Part shown: piece after piece, positions 58,353 to 64,000 of the stretch
How positions within the stretch are numbered: the first letter of the stretch is position 1
How the letters are laid out: the number at the start of each line of letters is the position of its first letter
NCBI RefSeq assembly: GCF_011046245.1
Contig: NZ_CP049241.1
Coordinates: 2,186,001-2,250,000 of the forward strand
Direction: 5' to 3'
Length of the DNA: 64,000 bases
Source: Allorhizobium pseudoryzae
Lineage (GTDB): Bacteria; Pseudomonadota; Alphaproteobacteria; Rhizobiales; Rhizobiaceae
Translations under genes and position numbers: made by a program
Notes under the pieces: model-generated
Told to the model about the DNA's origin: nothing
The model's database searches: none
Seen by the model: only the letters and a program-made list of their open reading frames with translations

Positions 58353-59143
58353 GGACGGCCTGCCAGGGCGGTGAGGAGTTCGGCGGTCACCAGGGCTGCG
58401 ATCACCGCCGGGCGTTTGTCGCGCACCTCGGTACCACCGATCGGCAGCACGAGACGGTCTGCGGTGACCGTGCCGCCGGCTTCCCGGTCCAGCCAGTGCT
58501 TGAAGGTCGCGCGTTTGGTGGCCGACCCGATCAGGCCGACATAGGCGAGATCGCCGCGTGCCAGCGCTTGCCTGGCGATCAGGAAATCCAGCGCGTGATC
58601 ATGGGTGAGGATCACGACGGCGCTGCCTCCGGGCAAATCCGGGATGAGGGCTTCCGGCATCGCCGCCAGACGTCTCTCCACCGTATCGGGCAGGCCGTCG
58701 AGCGCCTCGGCCCTGGTTTCCACCACCGTGACCCGCAAGGGAAGGGGCGCCAGCGCCGTTGCCAGCGCTTGTCCCACATGCCCGGCGCCAAACAGCATGA
58801 CTCGCGGATAGGCGTCTTCCTCGGCGGCAAGGCGTGACTCAAGGTCGGCGATCAGACGTGGGGTGAGCCTCTCGAAGGCGAGTTGCGTGCGCCCGCCGCA
58901 GCACTGGCCGATCTCCGGACCCAGCGGAATGTCCATCCGAGAGACGCCCTTGCCGGAAAGCAGGGCCCGGGCATTGTCGATCCCCATGAATTCCAGCTGC
59001 CCGCCACCGATGGTGCCGAAGATCTCCGTGGCGGACACCAGCATGAGCGCCCCCTTTTCCCGCGGCGTCGAACCTTTGGCCTGCGCGACAGTGACGAGGA
59101 CGGCGTCGGGATTTCGGGTGAGGAAGGCGGCGAGGGCGGTCAT
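58349..59143 (-). CDS. xdhC: Xanthine dehydrogenase accessory protein XdhC
   Basis: 264 residues. XdhC binds molybdenum cofactor, helps add the terminal sulfido ligand and inserts the cofactor into XdhB. Family stretches: VTVAQAKGSTPREKGALMLVSATEIFGTIGGGQLEF, GPEIGQCCGGRTQLAFERL, VMLFGAGHVGQALATALAPLPLRVTVVETR and VILTHDHALDFLIARQAL, with YVGLIGSATKRATF near the end. The third gene of xdhA-xdhB-xdhC, 94 bases after xdhB. Confidence 0.93.
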   Translation of the reverse strand: MTALAAFLTRNPDAVLVTVAQAKGSTPREKGALMLVSATEIFGTIGGGQLEFMGIDNARALLSGKGVSRMDIPLGPEIGQCCGGRTQLAFERLTPRLIADLESRLAAEEDAYPRVMLFGAGHVGQALATALAPLPLRVTVVETRAEALDGLPDTVERRLAAMPEALIPDLPGGSAVVILTHDHALDFLIARQALARGDLAYVGLIGSATKRATFKHWLDREAGGTVTADRLVLPIGGTEVRDKRPAVIAALVTAELLTALAGRP

Positions 59144-59237
59144 GATGGCCGACCTCTATTTTGGGGTGCGCTTTCACGCGTTTCGCAAGCGTTGGGCGGG
59201 TGTGCCCAACTGCCAGACGGAATTGAAAAAATTCTCA

Positions 59238-61574
59238 TCACAGGGCCTTCAGCCGCTCCACCGCCATCAGCACGCGCTCGGGCGTTGCAGGCGCATCGAG
59301 CCTCGGGCAGACGGTGTAGTCGGCAATCGAGGCGACCGCCATCGAGAGCGCTTCGAGCACCGAAATGCCCAGCATGAAGGGCGGTTCGCCGACGGCCTTG
59401 GAGCGGCCGATCGTCTGTTCGCGGTTTTCCGACCAATCCGCCAGCTTGACGTTGAAGATCTTGGGCCGGTCGGAGGCGAGCGGGATCTTGTAGGTGGAGG
59501 GGGCATGCGTGCGAAGCCGCCCCTTGGCATCCCACCACAGCTCCTCGGTCGTCAGCCAGCCCATGCCCTGCACGAAGGCGCCTTCCACCTGGCCGATGTC
59601 GATCACCGGGTTCAGCGACTTGCCCACATCGTGGAGGATATCGGTGCGGTCCACCAGATATTCGCCCGTCAGCGTGTCGATCGAGACTTCCGAGCAGGCG
59701 GCGCCATAGGCGAAGTAGAAGAAGGGGCGGCCCTTGCCGGCAGCGCGGTCCCAATGGATTTTTGGCGTCTTGTAGAAGCCGGCGGCGGAGAGCTGCACGC
59801 GGTCGAAATAGGCGGCCTTCACCAGCGCGTCGAAGCTCACCGTCTCGGTGCCGATGCGCACGCGGTTTGGCAGGAATTCGACATCCTCGGCTTTCGCCTG
59901 CCATTTGCGGCAGGCAAAATCGATCAGCCGATCCTTGATCTGGCGCGCCGCATCATAGGCTGCCATGCCGTTCAAATCCGAACCGGAGGAGGCCGCGGTG
60001 GCGGATGTGTTCGGCACCTTGCCGGTGGTGGTGGCGGTGATCTTCACCCGCTCGATATCGACGTTGAAGGTATCGGCCACCACCTGCGCCACTTTCGTGT
60101 AAAGGCCCTGGCCCATTTCGGTGCCGCCATGGTTCAGGTGGATCGACCCGTCCGAATAGACATGCACCAGCGCACCGGCCTGGTTGAAGGCGGTCATGGT
60201 GAAGGAAATGCCGAATTTTACCGGCGTCAAAGCGATGCCCTTGCGGATGACCGGGCTGTTCTCGTTGAACTCGATGATGGCCTGGCGGCGCGCCCGGTAG
60301 TCGCTGGAGGTCTCCAGCTCTTCCACCAGCCGCAGCAGAATATTGTCTTCCACCTCCTGGTGGTAGGGCGTCAGTGTCCGCCCGGAGCCGGGCTCGCCAT
60401 AGAAATTCAGCTTACGCACATCGAGCGGATCCTTGCCGACCGCATAGGCGATTTCCTCGATGAAACGCTCACCGCCCACCATGCCCTGCGGGCCGCCGAA
60501 ACCGCGAAAGGCGGTGTTGGAGCAGGTATGGGTTTTCAGCGGCTTCGAGGTAAGGTGCACATGCGGATAGAAATAGCTGGAATCCGCATGGAAGAGCGCA
60601 CGGTCGGTCACGGGGCCGGAGAGGTCTGAGGAGAAACCGCAGCGCGCCGCAAAAGTGGCGTCCACCGCGTGGATGCGGCCCTCGTCGTCAAAACCCAGTT
60701 CGTAATCGACGCGGAAATCGTGCCGCTTGCCGGTCACCATCATGTCTTCGTCGCGGTCCGGGCGGAATTTGACGGCGCGGTTGAGCTTCTTGGCGGCGAC
60801 GGCCGCGAGGCAGGCAAAATGCGCGCCTTGCGTTTCCTTGCCGCCGAAACCGCCGCCCATGCGGCGTGTGTTGACGGTTACCGCGTGGCTCGCGCAATTC
60901 AGAACATGCGCCACCATGTGCTGCACCTCCGTCGGGTGCTGCGTGGAGGACCAGACGGTCACGTCCTCGTCCTCGCCCGGAATGGCGAAGGCGATCTGGC
61001 TTTCCAGATAGAAATGCTCCTGGCCGCCGATGTAAAAGCGGCCGTTCAGGCGGCGCGGCGCCTTGGCCATCTCGGTGTCCGGTTCGCCGCGCTTCAGCGT
61101 CATCGGGGTGATGACCAGCGGCGCGTTGTTCTCCAGCGCGGCGTCGATATCCGTCCAGTGCGGCAGGTCGCGATACTCGATCTTCGCCAGACGCGCGGCC
61201 CGGCGCGCCTGGTCGCGGGTCTCGCCGATGACCACGAAGATCGGCTGGCCGTGGAACTCGACCTTGCTGGTGGCGAGCAGCGGCTCGTCATGGCTGCCAT
61301 TGGAGGAGACGTCGTTGACGCCCGGAATATCGTCCGCCGTCAGCACCATGACGACGCCGGGGGCAGACTTCACTGCCGAGAGGTCGATCGACAGGATGTC
61401 TGCATGGGCGCGGTCCGCCATGCCGAGCGCGGCATGCAGCGTGCCTGCGGGTTCGGGAATGTCGTCGATATATTCGGCGCTTCCGGTGACATGCTTGTGG
61501 GCGGAATCATGCCGCAGCGAGGCGTGCATCGGGCCGTTGATGGTGTCCTTGGTGTCGAAGGTGGTGGTATCCAT
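59238..61574 (-). CDS. xdhB: Xanthine dehydrogenase, molybdopterin-binding large subunit
   Basis: 778 residues. Oxidises hypoxanthine and xanthine to urate at the molybdenum centre. HDSAHKHVTGSAEYIDDIPEPAGTLHAALGMADRAHADI opens the domain; NTRRMGGGFGGKETQGAHFACL, FRGFGGPQGM (with substrate-binding Arg), HGGTEMGQGLYTKVAQV and the catalytic Glu in AVGEPPFMLGISVLEAL are all in place. XdhA provides iron-sulfur clusters and FAD, XdhC loads the cofactor. A repeat-bearing gap of 239 bases separates it from xdhA. Confidence 0.95.
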   Translation of the reverse strand: MDTTTFDTKDTINGPMHASLRHDSAHKHVTGSAEYIDDIPEPAGTLHAALGMADRAHADILSIDLSAVKSAPGVVMVLTADDIPGVNDVSSNGSHDEPLLATSKVEFHGQPIFVVIGETRDQARRAARLAKIEYRDLPHWTDIDAALENNAPLVITPMTLKRGEPDTEMAKAPRRLNGRFYIGGQEHFYLESQIAFAIPGEDEDVTVWSSTQHPTEVQHMVAHVLNCASHAVTVNTRRMGGGFGGKETQGAHFACLAAVAAKKLNRAVKFRPDRDEDMMVTGKRHDFRVDYELGFDDEGRIHAVDATFAARCGFSSDLSGPVTDRALFHADSSYFYPHVHLTSKPLKTHTCSNTAFRGFGGPQGMVGGERFIEEIAYAVGKDPLDVRKLNFYGEPGSGRTLTPYHQEVEDNILLRLVEELETSSDYRARRQAIIEFNENSPVIRKGIALTPVKFGISFTMTAFNQAGALVHVYSDGSIHLNHGGTEMGQGLYTKVAQVVADTFNVDIERVKITATTTGKVPNTSATAASSGSDLNGMAAYDAARQIKDRLIDFACRKWQAKAEDVEFLPNRVRIGTETVSFDALVKAAYFDRVQLSAAGFYKTPKIHWDRAAGKGRPFFYFAYGAACSEVSIDTLTGEYLVDRTDILHDVGKSLNPVIDIGQVEGAFVQGMGWLTTEELWWDAKGRLRTHAPSTYKIPLASDRPKIFNVKLADWSENREQTIGRSKAVGEPPFMLGISVLEALSMAVASIADYTVCPRLDAPATPERVLMAVERLKAL

Positions 61575-61644
61575 CAGCGGGCTCCTTCGATGACGATGCG
61601 TTTAGCAATTGGCTGGTGGCGATGACTCCGTCCGGCCCGAAAAA

Positions 61645-61780
61645 GACCCCCTCTGGCTGCCGCCATCTCCCCCACAAGGGGGGAGAGGACTCGCGGCAAT
61701 GCTGTCGCCCAATGTGAATGCTGAGGGTGCGGCGGATTAAGCCCCTCCCCCTTGTGGGGAGGGGTTGGGGAGGGGTCTTT
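61645..61780. repeat. Intergenic mosaic repeat between xdhA and xdhB
   Basis: Contains CATCTCCCCCACAAGGGGGG near 61662 and the inverted-type core CCCCTCCCCCTTGTGGGG near 61741, about 60 bases apart, related to the 5826-6010 element. It lies inside the xdh operon and could form a hairpin that tunes the ratio of the two subunits. Confidence 0.65.
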
Positions 61781-61813
61781 TCTCTTCAGACTTTTAGTGC
61801 GGCTTGCCATCCC

Positions 61814-63286
61814 TCACGCCTCCTCGGGCTCGAACCGCGCCAGTTCCTGTGGCTGGCCGGCAGTTTCCAGGAAGAAGCGGGTGAGCAGGTTCTTGGCAGT
61901 CAGCGCGCGGTATTCGGCGGTCGCGCGCCAATCGGAGAGCGGCTGGTAATCCTCGTCGAAGGCGTCGCGGACGGAGGCAACCGTGTTCCAGCTCCAGGGA
62001 CGGCCGGTGAGGGCTGCCTCCACGGCCTTGGCCCGCTTCGGGGTGGCTGCCATGCCGCCAAACGCGATGCGACAGGTTTCGACGCAGCCTTCCGCATCGA
62101 GCGCCAGATAAAAGGCGCCGAGAAGGGCGGAAATATCCTCGTCGCGGCGTTTGGAAATCTTGTAGACGGCGAAATAGGCATCCTCCGGCGCATCCGGCAC
62201 CGTGAGCTTCTCGACGAATTCGCCCGGATTGCGGTCCTGCTTGCCGTAGGCGATGAAATAATCTTCGAGCGCCATGGTCCGGCTTCCCGCGGCGGAGCGC
62301 AGGGTCAGTTCCGCGCCAAGCGCGATCAGCGCCGGCGGCGTGTCGCCGATCGGCGAGCCATTGGCGATGTTGCCGCCGATCGTGCCCATGTTGCGCACCT
62401 GCTGGCCGCCGATGCGGTCGATCAGGCGGCCGAGCGCCGGGTGGCGGCCTTCGAGAACACTAAGCGCCTGCGCATAGGTGACGCCGGCGCCGATCACGAT
62501 CCCCGTCTCGTCTTCCGTGATCGTCTGCAGATCGGTCAGGTGATTGATGAAGACGACCGGGTTCAGCGGCCGCATCTGTTTCGTCACCCAGAGCCCGACA
62601 TCGGTTGCGCCCGCGACGATGGTGGCGGAAGGCTCTGCGGCGAGCACTTCGGCCAGCGCATCGAGGGTGCCTGGAATGATCGCCCGGTCATTGCTCTTGG
62701 TCACGGTGATGGTGTCGGAGGCGGCGCGGATGGTCCAGAGCTTGGCCATGATCTCGGCGCGGTCGCGTTCGATCGGGTCGAAGAGGGCGCTCGGGCGCTC
62801 GGTTGCCACCTGTTCCGCCGACTTGATGATCGGCTCATACCCGGTGCAGCGACAGAGATTGCCCTGCAGCGCGATCTCGATTTCCGCGCGGCTCGGATTG
62901 TCGTTCGCCATCCACAATCCGTAGAGCGACATGACGAAACCCGGCGTGCAGAAGCCGCATTGCGAGCCGTGACAATCGACCATCGCCTGCTGCACCGGAT
63001 GCAATTTGCTGTCTTTGGCCGCCAGGTGTTCCACCGTCACCACATGGGTGCCGTGCAACGAGCCGACGAAGCGGATGCAGGCATTGACCGCCTCATAACG
63101 CAAGGCGCCACCGATCAGTCGGCCGACAAGCACCGTGCAGGCGCCGCAATCCCCTTCGGCGCAGCCTTCCTTGCTGCCGGTCAGCCGCCGCCTCAGCCTC
63201 AGATAATCCAGGAGCGTTTCCGTGGGCGCAAAGTCGCCGAGAGAAACCTCTTCGCCATTGAGGATAAAGCGGATGGCTGACGTCAT
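61814..63286 (-). CDS. xdhA: Xanthine dehydrogenase, iron-sulfur and FAD small subunit
   Basis: 490 residues from the ATG at 63286 (MTSAIRFILNGEEVSLGDF). The first 2Fe-2S cluster uses Cys42, 47, 50 and about 70; the second uses Cys110, 113, 145 and 147 (GSQCGFCTPGFVMSLYG; GNLCRCTGYEPII). The FAD domain shows PSATIVAGATDVGLWVTKQ and GNIANGSPIGDTPPALIALGA. It passes electrons from the molybdenum centre of XdhB to NAD. First gene of the xdh operon. Confidence 0.95.
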   Translation of the reverse strand: MTSAIRFILNGEEVSLGDFAPTETLLDYLRLRRRLTGSKEGCAEGDCGACTVLVGRLIGGALRYEAVNACIRFVGSLHGTHVVTVEHLAAKDSKLHPVQQAMVDCHGSQCGFCTPGFVMSLYGLWMANDNPSRAEIEIALQGNLCRCTGYEPIIKSAEQVATERPSALFDPIERDRAEIMAKLWTIRAASDTITVTKSNDRAIIPGTLDALAEVLAAEPSATIVAGATDVGLWVTKQMRPLNPVVFINHLTDLQTITEDETGIVIGAGVTYAQALSVLEGRHPALGRLIDRIGGQQVRNMGTIGGNIANGSPIGDTPPALIALGAELTLRSAAGSRTMALEDYFIAYGKQDRNPGEFVEKLTVPDAPEDAYFAVYKISKRRDEDISALLGAFYLALDAEGCVETCRIAFGGMAATPKRAKAVEAALTGRPWSWNTVASVRDAFDEDYQPLSDWRATAEYRALTAKNLLTRFFLETAGQPQELARFEPEEA

Positions 63287-63305
63287 GCGTGTTCCCTTGC
63301 CAAGG

Positions 63306-64000
63306 TTATTGAGCGGTCCAGCCGCCGTCGATGGAGATGTGTGTGCCGGTGATCTGTCGTGCTGCGTCGCTGGCGAGGAAAAGTGCCGTTGAAGCCACTT
63401 CCTCGATGGAGACGAATTCCTTCGTCGCCTGCAGGCGGAGCATGACGTCCGTCTTGACCGCCTCTTCCGAGATACCACGTTCGCGCGCCGTGTCGGGGAT
63501 CTGTTTCTCCACGAGGGGCGTCAGCACGTAGCCGGGGCAGATGGCGTTCACTGTAATGCCGAATTCGGCCAATTCCAGTGCGGCGGTTTTGGTCAATCCC
63601 AAAACGCCGTGCTTAGCAGCGACATAAGCCGATTTGAACGGCGATGCAACCAGTCCATGCGCGGAGGCAACATTGATGATGCGGCCTTTGCCGGCCTTCT
63701 TCATCAGCGGAATGGTGTTGCGCATGGTGTGGAAGGCAGACGAGAGCAGGATCGCGATCAGCTGATCCCACTTCTCGATCGGGAAATCCTCGATCTTCGC
63801 CACATGCTGGATGCCGGCATTGTTGACCAGCACGTCGATGGTGCCGAAGCTTTTTTCCGCAAGGCCGATCAGGTCGGCAATCTCGTCGGGCTTCGTCATG
63901 TCGGCGCCGTGATAGAGCACCGTGCCTTCGCCCAGCCGGTCAAGCTCGGCACGGGCCGCCTCGATCTCGTCGGCCTTGCCGAAGCCGTTGATCACCACAT
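63306..64000 (-). CDS. bdhA: 3-hydroxybutyrate dehydrogenase, N-terminus beyond window
   Basis: The visible 230 or so residues lack about 27 at the N-terminus, including the glycine-rich NAD loop, because the gene runs off the right edge. IDVLVNNAGIQHVAKIEDFPIEKWDQLIAI, INVASAHGLVASPFKSAYVAAKHGVLGLTKTAALE (catalytic Ser-Tyr-Lys) and the C-terminal GTHISIDGGWTAQ match D-beta-hydroxybutyrate dehydrogenases, which link poly-3-hydroxybutyrate breakdown to acetoacetate. It ends 19 bases before xdhA on the same strand; this is common in rhizobia. Confidence 0.9.
   Translation of the reverse strand, partial: VVINGFGKADEIEAARAELDRLGEGTVLYHGADMTKPDEIADLIGLAEKSFGTIDVLVNNAGIQHVAKIEDFPIEKWDQLIAILLSSAFHTMRNTIPLMKKAGKGRIINVASAHGLVASPFKSAYVAAKHGVLGLTKTAALELAEFGITVNAICPGYVLTPLVEKQIPDTARERGISEEAVKTDVMLRLQATKEFVSIEEVASTALFLASDAARQITGTHISIDGGWTAQ

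Noticed and set aside
1..64000. CRISPR array
   Set aside because: No run of regularly spaced direct repeats and no cas-like gene was seen; the recurring short palindromes are scattered and intergenic.

Overview
The window is high-GC, densely coded DNA that fits an alphaproteobacterium of the Rhizobiaceae (Agrobacterium/Rhizobium type). Pointers are a PhrB-type iron-sulfur photolyase, a membrane urate hydroxylase PuuD with a cytochrome c tail, a CtrA-type box upstream of a flagellin, rhizobial mosaic intergenic repeats, and many LysR, DUF1127-like and DUF559 genes. It looks chromosomal or chromid-like: one tRNA-Arg, no replication or transfer genes, no transposase, no CRISPR array. Genus and species cannot be fixed from the sequence alone.

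Left part (1-22 kb). An RND efflux pair (permease cut by the window edge, plus adaptor) is followed by a reductive pyrimidine degradation region. This holds a four-gene NMT1/ThiY-like ABC importer, a cupin, dihydropyrimidinase (hydA), an N-carbamoyl amidohydrolase (hyuC), a divergent RutR-like TetR regulator and, 7 kb further on, preT-preA (dihydropyrimidine dehydrogenase). Two nearly identical 16-bp palindromes, one before hyuC and one before preT, resemble the RutR operator and suggest one regulon. Between them lie an ArsR/AhpD-like pair, a YeiH/LysR divergon, a broken vapBC module and a stand-alone SIR2-like gene.

Middle part (22-46 kb). A light/DNA-repair cluster (phrB, SDR, DUF2256, FAD oxidoreductase, DUF3429) is followed by an orphan large flagellin, a GT39 glycosyltransferase, an accessory gene beside tRNA-Arg(CCG), a J-domain-like protein, and the three-gene ATP-grasp/alpha-E/transglutaminase operon. 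Next come a DMT exporter, an mqsRA module whose toxin carries a nonsense codon, a DEAD-box helicase, a 1,222-residue hybrid kinase, and a split MnmC (methyltransferase and FAD enzyme in head-to-head genes with overlapping start codons).

Right part (46-64 kb). This is a purine catabolism region: puuE, uraD, allA and uraH on the plus strand; guaD and puuD, and xdhA, xdhB and xdhC, on the minus strand. Together they cover guanine to xanthine to urate to 5-hydroxyisourate to OHCU to allantoin to allantoate, then ureidoglycolate to glyoxylate. No dedicated allantoate amidohydrolase is seen here. A duplicated LysR/small-protein divergon sits between puuD and xdhC and is a candidate regulator. A nucleotidyltransferase/HEPN pair is inserted inside the puuE-uraD-allA-uraH operon.

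The main oddity is a set of five toxin-antitoxin loci in 64 kb. Four have a truncated, nonsense-mutated, active-site-altered or missing toxin. The fifth (higB) is intact but paired with an antitoxin whose DNA-binding domain is replaced by a DUF1508 (YegP-like) domain. That chimeric antitoxin is the best candidate for something undescribed.
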